A DNA stretch of 12,206 bases from an uncultured Porphyromonadaceae bacterium (lineage in GTDB: Bacteria; Bacteroidota; Bacteroidia; Bacteroidales; Muribaculaceae), in the NCBI GenBank assembly GCA_900550645.1, contig URTA01000072.1:1-12206 (forward strand), in the 5' to 3' direction. Below, in pieces: positions 1 through 6,236 of the stretch. The notes under the pieces are model-generated. The model was not told the DNA's origin. It searched no databases and worked only from the letters and a program-made list of their open reading frames with translations. The position numbers and the translations under genes were made by a program. The first letter of the stretch is position 1. Every line of letters starts with the position of its first letter.

Positions 1-2
1 GG

Positions 3-235
3 AATCAGCCCTTTTTCCTTGCCGCCTCCCTGAAATGTTTAGCGGACAGTAATATCGTAAAATAGACCCGAAAAGGAAGACGGCTTTCAAATTCCTATCA
101 GACACCATCCCGAATGTACGAGCCGTGTTCAACATACACGGAAAGAAGTACGTCTGTGAAAAGATAACCGCGACTTTCACCGAACAGGGAATGTCGCAGC
201 TGCTCAAAGGGGAGTTTTATCCAATTGTCGAGTGA
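3..235 (+). pseudogene. 3' end of an unrecognised small gene, broken by a one-base frameshift
   Basis: The gene enters from outside the window. Reading from base 3 gives a sensible protein (…FFLAASLKCLADSNIVK) that hits TAG at 63-65. One frame over, from base 62, the reading continues as IDPKRKTAFKFLSDTIPNV… and runs to TGA at 233-235, ending in LLKGEFYPIVE. The junction is an A4 run at 59-62, and one extra A would restore a continuous frame. The C-terminal part is a plausible folded domain with alternating hydrophobic strands. I do not recognise the family with certainty; it resembles small hypothetical proteins found on Bacteroides conjugative elements, which is inference. It could be a true pseudogene, a sequencing error in the A run, or a slippery site. 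A terminator follows at 298. Confidence 0.5.
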
Positions 236-297
236 ATGTTCCCGGCAAAGGTTTGTCGGCACATTTGCCGAAACAAAGCCCAACTTAGCGGAGTAAC

Positions 298-322
298 AAA
301 AACAGACCTCGCGGTCTATTTT
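298..322. terminator. Bidirectional intrinsic terminator
   Basis: AGACC (304-308), loop TCGC, GGTCT (313-317) form a perfect 5-bp stem, extended by AAAA/TTTT pairs around a C/A mismatch. On the plus strand it is followed by a T-rich tail (ATTTTCTTATTTTG), and on the minus strand by GTTTTTG, so it can stop transcription from both sides. It would end the broken gene on the left and the minus-strand transcript starting near 657. An outer inverted repeat, TTAGCGGA (285-292) and TCCGCTAA (364-371), encloses it. Confidence 0.6.
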
Positions 323-463
323 CTTATTTTGTTATTTTTGTTGGTTCTGTTTGGGTTCTTGTTTCCGCTAAATCTGTATGTACTGCTTAATAATCAATGC
401 AGTAACATTTACGTTAGACGAGCAACGCAGAGACCCACGCTGTATATGCGAACTACAACCAGC

Positions 464-486
464 CTTCATCTGCCATGCAGATGAAG
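464..486. repeat. Perfect 10-bp inverted repeat (hairpin)
   Basis: CTTCATCTGC (464-473) and GCAGATGAAG (477-486) are exact reverse complements separated by CAT. The stem is long with a minimal loop and no T-run on either side, so it is not a terminator. It sits near the middle of the possible minus-strand transcript running from about 657 to 298, where it would be a strong structural element. Confidence 0.65.
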
Positions 487-663
487 AGCCAGTCGCAGAT
501 ATTCACATACCTACGTGCATCTATCGTTGCACCTTCCTTGACGTTGATATGAAATTTTGCGAGAATTTCAGGCAGTCAAGAATAAGCGCGGATAAACGCT
601 TTCCAATATGTCGCAGCAGCCGTGCCGCAGGTGTTGAAAGCACGTTTGGCGCGATTGCTGGTG

Positions 664-695
664 CAAAGTTATATCATTATCATCGGTTGTGCAAA
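664..695 (-). promoter_or_regulatory. Bacteroidota-type promoter, minus strand
   Basis: Read on the minus strand, TTTG (692-695) is followed after exactly 20 nt by TAACTTTG (664-671). This matches the Bacteroidota sigma-ABfr consensus TTTG-N19-21-TAnnTTTG. Transcription would start near 657 and run left toward the terminator at 298-322. No intact reading frame lies in that interval, so the product may be an untranslated RNA or the leader of a lost gene. Confidence 0.55.
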
Positions 696-896
696 TTTTT
701 AACATTCCGAGAGGACAAATCTTGACCGATGCGCCCCAAATCTGTTGTTTCGCGAACTGGTATTTGCGCGGCGTGTCTGCCGCCTTGAGGTATTCTTAGT
801 CGGTGTCGTAATATTAGGGGCAGACGTTGCTCGCGACGTAGCGGCTCGTTGAACCGCTTTACCACAACTTTTTTGCCGCAGGGATCACAGAAAGGC

Positions 897-1487
897 TTAT
901 GGTATCCAGTAGTAAAACTCTTTAGACCTGCGCACAGCAACCCATTCACGCAGTTCTTCCAATGACTTGACACCTCCGGCTATAACTCCTTCATAGTATT
1001 CAACTCCGTGGATTTCCTCATTGTCGGGAGTTTCGTATTTCAGCTTCCTAATCAGCTGTAGCTGTTCTTCTGTGGCAACTTCTGTTATCCGGGCTGCCAT
1101 CCTCTCAAAAAAGCCGTCATATTGAGAGCCTTCCTCGATATGAATGATGTCGAGCTGCCATATTTCGTTTTCTGTTGCCTTGTATAGAACGTGCCATGCG
1201 ATACAATGCTCATCTGTGTGCAAGCCGTTGATGCATTTCACCTCTGCTACTTTCGGATTTTCTGCCACTTTCGCCATTATTCCAAAACTGAAGTCAAGCG
1301 TAATGCCTGACGAATATACATGCAGGTCAATGTCGCGGTGTTTGACGAGAAGCCCCATTTTCAGAGAGCCTATAAGGTTGACCTTACAACCGTAAGACTC
1401 CCATATCTCTGCTATGCGGGATTCTTCAAGAACTTCAAAAGCTCTTTTCTGTTGAGCGTTGATAAACTCGTTGATGGCTTGTTCCAT
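897..1487 (-). CDS. Nucleotidyltransferase-fold protein (often annotated 'phosphoglycerate mutase family')
   Basis: The gene encodes a 196-residue cytosolic protein without signal peptide or membrane segment. It has the hallmarks of the DNA polymerase beta-like nucleotidyltransferase fold: an N-terminal helix, then G40-S41, then the metal-binding D52-x-D54 pair in KHRDIDLHVYS, and a third carboxylate, D113, in WQLDIIHI. Proteins of this size with the GSLK…HRDID pattern occur in Bacteroidales, usually labelled hypothetical or 'phosphoglycerate mutase'. That label does not fit, because no RHG histidine motif is present. The substrate is unknown. The start is the ATG at 1487, about 20 nt downstream of a TATCTTTG -7 motif, with no upstream in-frame alternative. 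It is divergent from the amidase gene and looks monocistronic. Fold assignment is fairly sure; function is not. Confidence 0.8.
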   Translation of the reverse strand: MEQAINEFINAQQKRAFEVLEESRIAEIWESYGCKVNLIGSLKMGLLVKHRDIDLHVYSSGITLDFSFGIMAKVAENPKVAEVKCINGLHTDEHCIAWHVLYKATENEIWQLDIIHIEEGSQYDGFFERMAARITEVATEEQLQLIRKLKYETPDNEEIHGVEYYEGVIAGGVKSLEELREWVAVRRSKEFYYWIP

Positions 1488-1509
1488 TTTTCGCGATTTG
1501 ATAAATCTG

Positions 1510-1517
1510 CAAAGATA
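1510..1517 (-). promoter_or_regulatory. -7 promoter element for the nucleotidyltransferase-like gene
   Basis: On the minus strand TATCTTTG matches the Bacteroidota -7 consensus TAnnTTTG and lies about 22 nt upstream of the ATG at 1487, implying a very short leader. No clear -33 TTTG is visible at the expected distance, so the assignment rests on one element and its position. Confidence 0.4.
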
Positions 1518-1697
1518 CGACTTTTTTGCCGTGTCATGCTGAAATCAATGAAAAATAATGTCGAATCCGGCATCGGAAGGGTGAAAGTTGAGTTTTTCCG
1601 CAGGTGTCGGTGGTCGCGGCGGCGCATCGCGGTGGGGTGGCAGTCAACTATCGGGCGTGGGTGGGCGTTGTCTTCGTATAACCAATATGTTGCTGAT

Positions 1698-2771
1698 ATG
1701 AAGATGGATATGTTTCGTATTATGACGAGTAATATCAAGCCTGTGCTGGCGGCGGTTGCTGTTGGGGCAGGGTTTGCGGCAGCCGCGCCAGAGGCCGGGG
1801 CGTGTACGCGGGTGGTCTATCAGGGCGAGGACTCGCTGTTTGTCGTGGGGCGTTCACTGGACTGGAAAACGCCGATACCGACCAACCTTTATGTCTATCC
1901 GCGTGGCATGGAGAAGGCGGGCGATGTGCGCAAGGGCGCGAAGCGTTGGGTGTCGCGCTACGGCTCGGTCTATGCGGTGAGCTATGACGGCGGTGTCACG
2001 GAGGGTATGAACGAGGCGGGGCTGGTGATAAACGGCCTGTTCTGCAAAGGGACTGTCTACGGCAATGCGCAGACTGCCGGCCGTCCGCCGATGTCGTTGG
2101 CGGTGTTTGTGGCTTGGCTGCTCGACACTCACGCCACTACGGAGGAGTGTGTAGCCACGTTGCGCAGCCATGATTTCGACATCTCGGGCGCGACTTTCGA
2201 CGGCGGCACGGTGTCGGCGTTGCACTGGGGGATAACGGATGCGTCGGGGCGGACGGCGATACTGGAGTTTGACCACGGCGAGGTGCGCATACATTACCCG
2301 GGCGACATCCTGGCGATGACCAATGACCCGCAGTGGGGCGAGATGAAGGCTGTGCTGGAATACTGGGACAAGGTGGGGGGCGCGAATTTCCTGCCGGGGG
2401 CGGTGCGCAGCCCTGACCGCTGTGCGCGTGCCAATTTCTTCGCTCACAATGTGGAGCGGACGGCTGACGGCCGTACTGCTGTCGCCATAACGCGGTCGGT
2501 GCTGGCATGCAGCTCCGTGCCTTACCGGTACACGCTTTCGGGCGAACCGAACCTCAGTTCGACGCAGTGGCGGTCGTTTGCGGACACGAAAAATCGCCGG
2601 TACTACTTTGACATAGTTACCGGCGACGGTATGTATTACGTTGATTTGAAGCGTTGCGACTTGCGTCCCGGCAGTCCGGTGCTTAAGCTCGACACGTCGC
2701 GTCATGCCGACGGGTGCGGCGATGCCACGCAGTGGCTGGAGGTGTCAGCACCGTTCACTCCGATGTATTGA
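1698..2771 (+). CDS. Secreted choloylglycine hydrolase / penicillin V acylase family amidase (bile salt hydrolase-like)
   Basis: This is an Ntn-hydrolase that cleaves linear C-N amide bonds, such as conjugated bile salts or penicillin V. The 357-residue reading from ATG 1698 has a signal peptide (about 1-35: K14, then an alanine/valine-rich core) ending A33-G34-A35, a signal-peptidase-I site. Cleavage exposes Cys36 as the N-terminal nucleophile. Relative to it, Arg52 (+16), Asp55 (+19) and Asn209 (+173, in MTNDPQW) match the spacing of Cys2, Arg18, Asp21 and Asn175 in Clostridium perfringens bile salt hydrolase. Arg241 in LPGAVRSPDR is a likely match for Arg228. The active site thus appears complete and the protein should act in the periplasm or outside. 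The frame stays open to 1320, but that part overlaps the divergent gene and lies ahead of the signal peptide. ATGs at 1704, 1710 and 1722 are alternative starts. It converges on lgt with 12 bp between stops. Bile salt versus other amide substrate cannot be decided here. Confidence 0.9.
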   Translation: MKMDMFRIMTSNIKPVLAAVAVGAGFAAAAPEAGACTRVVYQGEDSLFVVGRSLDWKTPIPTNLYVYPRGMEKAGDVRKGAKRWVSRYGSVYAVSYDGGVTEGMNEAGLVINGLFCKGTVYGNAQTAGRPPMSLAVFVAWLLDTHATTEECVATLRSHDFDISGATFDGGTVSALHWGITDASGRTAILEFDHGEVRIHYPGDILAMTNDPQWGEMKAVLEYWDKVGGANFLPGAVRSPDRCARANFFAHNVERTADGRTAVAITRSVLACSSVPYRYTLSGEPNLSSTQWRSFADTKNRRYYFDIVTGDGMYYVDLKRCDLRPGSPVLKLDTSRHADGCGDATQWLEVSAPFTPMY

Positions 2772-2783
2772 CGCTGTGCGGTG

Positions 2784-3632
2784 TCATTTGGTTTTGGCCT
2801 CGTCAGCGAAGCTGTCGGGAAACTGCCAGTGCTGTCGCGGACGGCGCATGGCGTAGACTATCATGCCGATGCCGATGAGGATGAACGGTATTGACAGCAC
2901 TTGCCCCATGTTGATGCCGCATTTTGCCACCATGTCGAGTTCCCACGGCTCCTGGACGTTCTTGACAAACTCTATGAGGAAGCGCGGCACGAAAATGCCG
3001 ACGAATGCGGTACCGGTGATGAGCCACGGCCGCTGCTGCAGCCCCCTGCGCCAGTACATCCACATCAACAGGCAGAACAGCAGCAGGTAGCATGCGGCTT
3101 CGTAGAGCTGCGTGGGGTGCATAGGCACTGTCTCGCCGTTGTGCTGGAACACAAATCCCCAGGGCATGTCGGTAGGCGCACCGTATATTTCGCTGTTCAT
3201 CAGGTTGCCGAGGCGTATCAGGCATCCGACGAGCGCTATCGGTATGACGAGTTTGTCGAAAGTCCAAGACACGGGCTTTTTCGCCACACAGCGCGAGAAC
3301 AGTATCACGGCGATGATGATGCCGATGCCGCCGCCGTGGCTTGCCAGCCCTCCTTCCCATATCTTGGGTATCTCGGATAGGTGCTGCGAGTAGTAGTCCC
3401 AGGCGTAGAAGAACACATGGCCGAGGCGTGCGCCGACTATTGTGGCGATGATGACGTATATGAACAGTATGCTGAGCCACTTCTCGGGTGCGCCTTCGTG
3501 ACGGAACATCCGCGAGACGATGTTGTAGCCGATGATGAAGCCTATGGCGAATGCCAGGCCGTACCACCGCACATGGAGTGCGCCGAGTGAGAACATTATC
3601 GGGTCGGCGTTCCAGTAAATGATGTCTAACAT
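2784..3632 (-). CDS. lgt: Prolipoprotein diacylglyceryl transferase
   Basis: Lgt transfers the diacylglyceryl group from phosphatidylglycerol to the lipobox cysteine of prolipoproteins, the first step of lipoprotein maturation, in the inner membrane. The 282-residue product has about seven hydrophobic segments. Family residues are present: RWYGL (Tyr24), GGLASHGGG (His99), the signature RLGNLMNSEIYG (Arg140 to Gly151), MHPTQLYEA (172-180), and PRFLIE with Arg217 and Glu221 spaced like Arg239 and Glu243 of E. coli. The ATG at 3632 is chosen because MLDIIYWNADP matches the usual family start. The upstream ATG at 3677 adds 15 atypical residues and lies at the base of the ackA terminator hairpin. 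lgt follows pta-ackA on the same strand but behind that terminator, so it probably has its own promoter; I see no clear -7 motif. Confidence 0.95.
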   Translation of the reverse strand: MLDIIYWNADPIMFSLGALHVRWYGLAFAIGFIIGYNIVSRMFRHEGAPEKWLSILFIYVIIATIVGARLGHVFFYAWDYYSQHLSEIPKIWEGGLASHGGGIGIIIAVILFSRCVAKKPVSWTFDKLVIPIALVGCLIRLGNLMNSEIYGAPTDMPWGFVFQHNGETVPMHPTQLYEAACYLLLFCLLMWMYWRRGLQQRPWLITGTAFVGIFVPRFLIEFVKNVQEPWELDMVAKCGINMGQVLSIPFILIGIGMIVYAMRRPRQHWQFPDSFADEAKTK

Positions 3633-3668
3633 TTCTTGCAGGGGATTATTGTGTGGAAGTTGCGATAT

Positions 3669-3719
3669 GAAAAACACCGGAACAGGGGAGGGGTAAAACG
3701 ATGCTCCTCCCCGTTCCGG
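3669..3719 (-). terminator. Strong intrinsic terminator after ackA
   Basis: CCGGAAC (3677-3683) pairs with GTTCCGG (3713-3719), and GGGGAGG (3685-3691) pairs with CCTCCCC (3706-3712), with one bulged A at 3684. This gives 14 GC-rich base pairs around a 14-nt loop. Read on the minus strand the hairpin is followed by TGTTTTTC, so it stops transcription coming from ackA, 30 nt after its stop codon, and insulates lgt. Confidence 0.85.
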
Positions 3720-3748
3720 CTCTATGTGTGTCTACGACCGTCGCGGCA

Positions 3749-4945
3749 TCACTTGCCGGCTACGATCTCTGCTGTGTCCTGTGCTATCATCAGCTCCTCG
3801 TCGGTGGGGATAGCCACGACTTTTACCTTGGAGTCCGGACCTGACAGCAGGGTCTCGATGCCGCGCTTGTTGGCCTCGGGGTTGAATGTCACGCCGAGGT
3901 ATTCGAGCTTGCGGCAGATGACCTCGCGGGTGCCGAGCTGGTTCTCGCCCACGCCGCCGGTGAATACTATCACGTCCACGCCGCCGAGTGCAGCTGCGTA
4001 TGCGCCGATATATTTCAGTATGCGGTATTCATACATGTCCATTGTCAGTGTGCAACGCTCGTCGCCTTTGGCAACGCCGTCCTCAATGGAGCGCATGTCG
4101 CTTGAGATTTCGGAGATGCCAGCCACGCCGGACTTCTTGTTGATGAGGTTGCTGAGGCCGTCCACGTCGAGGTTCATGCGCTTCATCAGGTAAACGAGCG
4201 CGCCCGGGTCAACGTCGCCGCAGCGAGTGCCCATCATCAGACCTTCGGTCGGGGTGAGGCCCATGGAGGTGTCGATGCTCACGCCGTCCTTGATGGCAGT
4301 GATCGACGCACCGTTGCCGATGTGGCAGGTGATGATGCGCTGCTTCTCATAGTCCAGGCCAAGGAACTCGCAAGCGCGGCGCGACACGTAGCGGTGGCTC
4401 GTGCCGTGGAAACCGTAGCGGCGCACGCCGTACTTCTCGTATGCCTCCCATGTCAGGGGGTACATATATGCCTTGGCGGGCATGGTCTGGTGAAATGCGG
4501 TGTCAAACACGCCCACCTGTGGCTTGCCGGGCATAAGCTGCGTGATAGCGTCTATACCGGCCATGTTGGCAGGGTTGTGGAGCGGAGCCACGGTGTAGCA
4601 CTCCTGTATTTTCTCGATAACCTCGGGGGTGATGAGCATCGACTTGCTGAACTTGTCCATGCCGTGCACCACGCGGTGTCCTACGGCATCGATTTCGTCG
4701 AGGCTCTTGACCGCGCCCTCTTTGGGGTCGGTGAGGAGGTTGAGCACATTCTTGACAGCCTCCTTGGCATCGGGCATGTTGACAGTGATTACGCCCTTGC
4801 TGCCGTCGGGACGCTTGAACTTGAGGAATGAATCGGGCAGGCCGATTTTCTCCACGCCGCCGTCGGCGAGCACTTCCTTGCTCTCGGAGTCGATGAGCTT
4901 ATACTTGACGCTGCTGCTTCCGCAGTTGAGCACTAATATTTTCAT
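3749..4945 (-). CDS. ackA: Acetate kinase
   Basis: AckA converts acetyl phosphate and ADP to acetate and ATP, the substrate-level phosphorylation step of acetate fermentation, in the cytosol. At 398 residues it is of usual family length. Motifs of the ASKHA kinase fold are all present: MKILVLNCGSSSVKYKLID at the N-terminus with Asn7, GHRVVHG with Arg91, VFDTAFHQTMP with Asp148, RRYGFHGTSHRYV with His180, HIGNGAS (208-214), MMGTRCGDVDPG with Arg241, FTGGVGEN (328-335), and TDEELMIA with Glu384. These match the catalytic numbering of characterised acetate kinases. The ATG at 4945 is the natural start, with no Shine-Dalgarno sequence. It lies 44 nt downstream of pta with no promoter motif between, so the two are probably one operon. 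Confidence 0.98.
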   Translation of the reverse strand: MKILVLNCGSSSVKYKLIDSESKEVLADGGVEKIGLPDSFLKFKRPDGSKGVITVNMPDAKEAVKNVLNLLTDPKEGAVKSLDEIDAVGHRVVHGMDKFSKSMLITPEVIEKIQECYTVAPLHNPANMAGIDAITQLMPGKPQVGVFDTAFHQTMPAKAYMYPLTWEAYEKYGVRRYGFHGTSHRYVSRRACEFLGLDYEKQRIITCHIGNGASITAIKDGVSIDTSMGLTPTEGLMMGTRCGDVDPGALVYLMKRMNLDVDGLSNLINKKSGVAGISEISSDMRSIEDGVAKGDERCTLTMDMYEYRILKYIGAYAAALGGVDVIVFTGGVGENQLGTREVICRKLEYLGVTFNPEANKRGIETLLSGPDSKVKVVAIPTDEELMIAQDTAEIVAGK

Positions 4946-4989
4946 ATATGTATCTTGATGTATTTTGTTCCTTCAGGTTGATATGATTT

Positions 4990-6003
4990 TCAGAGACCTT
5001 TGTCGCCGATGGCCTGGTTGCAGGTCACGATGATGGTGTTGATGATGTCCTCGACAGTTGCGCCGCGAGAGAGGTCATTGACCGGGGCGGCGAGACCCTG
5101 GAGAATCGGGCCTACAGCACCTGCGCCAGCGAGACGCTGCACGAGCTTGTAGGCGATGTTGCCGGTTTCCAGCGAGGGGAAGATGAGGGTGTTGGCGTGG
5201 CCTGCCACGGTGCTGTCCGGGGCTTTCTGTGCGCCTACCGAGGGGACGATAGCAGCGTCGCTCTGCATCTCGCCGTCGATTTTCAGCTCGGGAGCCATCT
5301 CGCGGGCCAGTTCCATGGCTTCGCGCACCTTGTCAACCTTCTCGTGTGACGCGCTGCCGCGAGTAGAGAAGCTGAGCATGGCGATTACGGGGTCGAGGCC
5401 GGCAATGGCGCGAGTGGTCTTGGCGGTAGCTACGGCTATCTGTGCCAGTTCCTCCTTGGTGGGGTCAGGCACAACGGCACAGTCGGCGAAGATGAGCATG
5501 CCGTTCTCGCCGTACTGGCAGCCCTCGGGGAGCAGCATGATGAACGCGCCGCTGACCACGGAGATGCCCGGCTTTGTCTTGAGCACCTGGAATGCAGCAC
5601 GCAGCACGTGCGATGTGGGGCTGAGTGCGCCGGCTACCATACAGTCTGCGTCGCCGGCCTTGATCATCAGGCAGCCCAGGTAGAGAGCATTCTTGACGGT
5701 CTTGCGGGCCTCTTCGATTGACACGCCTTTCTTCTTGCGCAGTTCCTTGAACAGTTCTGCGTATTTCTCTGTGAATGAAGCGTCTTCGGGGTTGTTGACA
5801 GTGGCTTTGGCGATGTTGGCGAGGCCGAGTTCAGCGGCTTTAGCCATGATTTCATCGCGGTTGCCTATCAGTATCACCTCAGCGATGCCGCGAGCGATGA
5901 TGTCGTCAGCGGCCTTGAGAGTGCGAGGTTCGAGAGATTCCGGAAGTACCAGACGCTGGGGGTGTTCCTGCGCCTTGGCTGTCAGGCGTTCAAAAAGTGT
6001 CAT
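4990..6003 (-). CDS. pta: Phosphate acetyltransferase (short form)
   Basis: Pta converts acetyl-CoA and phosphate to acetyl phosphate and CoA, supplying AckA. The 337-residue protein is the short, catalytic-domain-only form and lacks the N-terminal DRTGG/P-loop-like region of the E. coli enzyme. Family motifs seen are RLVLPESLEPRTLKAAD (17-33), AGALSPTSHVLRAAFQ (124-139), the PDPTKEELAQIA segment (179-190), MLSFSTRGSA (209-218), DGEMQSDAAIVP (243-254), and the C-terminal SLETGNIAYKLVQRLAGAGA followed by GPILQGLAAPVNDLSRG. It is the first gene of the pta-ackA unit. A TAACTTTG -7 element lies 60 nt upstream, leaving a leader of about 50 nt with a GC-rich hairpin. It is divergent from the permease gene. 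Confidence 0.97.
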   Translation of the reverse strand: MTLFERLTAKAQEHPQRLVLPESLEPRTLKAADDIIARGIAEVILIGNRDEIMAKAAELGLANIAKATVNNPEDASFTEKYAELFKELRKKKGVSIEEARKTVKNALYLGCLMIKAGDADCMVAGALSPTSHVLRAAFQVLKTKPGISVVSGAFIMLLPEGCQYGENGMLIFADCAVVPDPTKEELAQIAVATAKTTRAIAGLDPVIAMLSFSTRGSASHEKVDKVREAMELAREMAPELKIDGEMQSDAAIVPSVGAQKAPDSTVAGHANTLIFPSLETGNIAYKLVQRLAGAGAVGPILQGLAAPVNDLSRGATVEDIINTIIVTCNQAIGDKGL

Positions 6004-6038
6004 AATATTTCGTGTTTATTTAGTTTTCTTGTGCCATG

Positions 6039-6069
6039 AAGCCCCGAGGGGCTTTTGACGGCAAAGTTA
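6039..6069 (-). promoter_or_regulatory. pta promoter -7 element and leader hairpin
   Basis: On the minus strand TAACTTTG (6062-6069) matches TAnnTTTG upstream of pta; a convincing -33 element is not visible. Just downstream, within the predicted leader, 6039-6054 is an inverted repeat (AAGCCC, loop CGAG, GGGCTT on the plus strand). It lacks a useful T-run toward pta, so it may stabilise the leader or act as a weak roadblock rather than terminate. Confidence 0.45.
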
Positions 6070-6160
6070 CTAAATAATGCGCGAATATGCCCACTTTCGC
6101 CCTCCCTTTTTCGCGCAGCGGGCGGTGGCGGCGGCGAAAATGGCGCGGATTGCGGAAAAA

Positions 6161-6192
6161 TTTCGGAGAGTGGGGAATTATGACTAACTTTG
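6161..6192 (+). promoter_or_regulatory. Promoter of the LptF/G-type permease gene
   Basis: TAACTTTG at 6185-6192 matches the Bacteroidota -7 consensus, with a -33-like TTTCGG at 6161 (20-nt spacer). Transcription would start near 6200. That is too close for the GTG at 6207 to be a comfortable start and supports the ATG at 6237. Confidence 0.5.
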
Positions 6193-6236
6193 GGGCTTGA
6201 AACCGCGTGAGGCTGTTGCCTGGCGGTCTTGCAGAC

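Larger units (their letters stand above)
238..896. other. Gene-poor stretch with mobile-element-like remnants
   Basis: I see no convincing intact gene here. It holds a bidirectional terminator (298-322), a T-rich segment (318-363), a perfect 10-bp hairpin (464-486) and a minus-strand promoter (664-695). On the minus strand between about 890 and 572 there is a protein-like reading with a CDPCGKK motif, an apparent one-base shift near 843, two in-frame stops (814-816 and 796-798), then EYLKAADTPRKYQFAKQQIW and onward. This looks like a decayed gene, but competing frames are also open, so it is not annotated as a gene. Confidence 0.4.

Noticed and set aside
236..484. Small plus-strand reading frame with a hydrophobic middle
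   Set aside because: The hydrophobic part is simply the T-rich tail of the terminator, and the rest runs through the 10-bp hairpin; no start signal is seen.
298..657. tmRNA or RNase P RNA for the possible minus-strand transcript
   Set aside because: I see no tRNA-like ends with CCA, no tag-peptide frame, and none of the RNase P core sequences, so the interval does not match these known RNAs.
378..725. 115-residue plus-strand reading frame
   Set aside because: It is cysteine- and arginine-rich with no domain-like pattern and runs antisense to the minus-strand promoter and hairpin region. Its openness is not enough to call a gene.
1320..1697. 5' extension of the amidase reading frame
   Set aside because: It overlaps the divergent nucleotidyltransferase gene and its promoter and would bury the signal peptide inside the protein.
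1854..2705. 283-residue minus-strand frame antisense to the amidase
   Set aside because: It is an arginine/histidine-rich shadow of a GC-rich gene with complete catalytic residues on the other strand.
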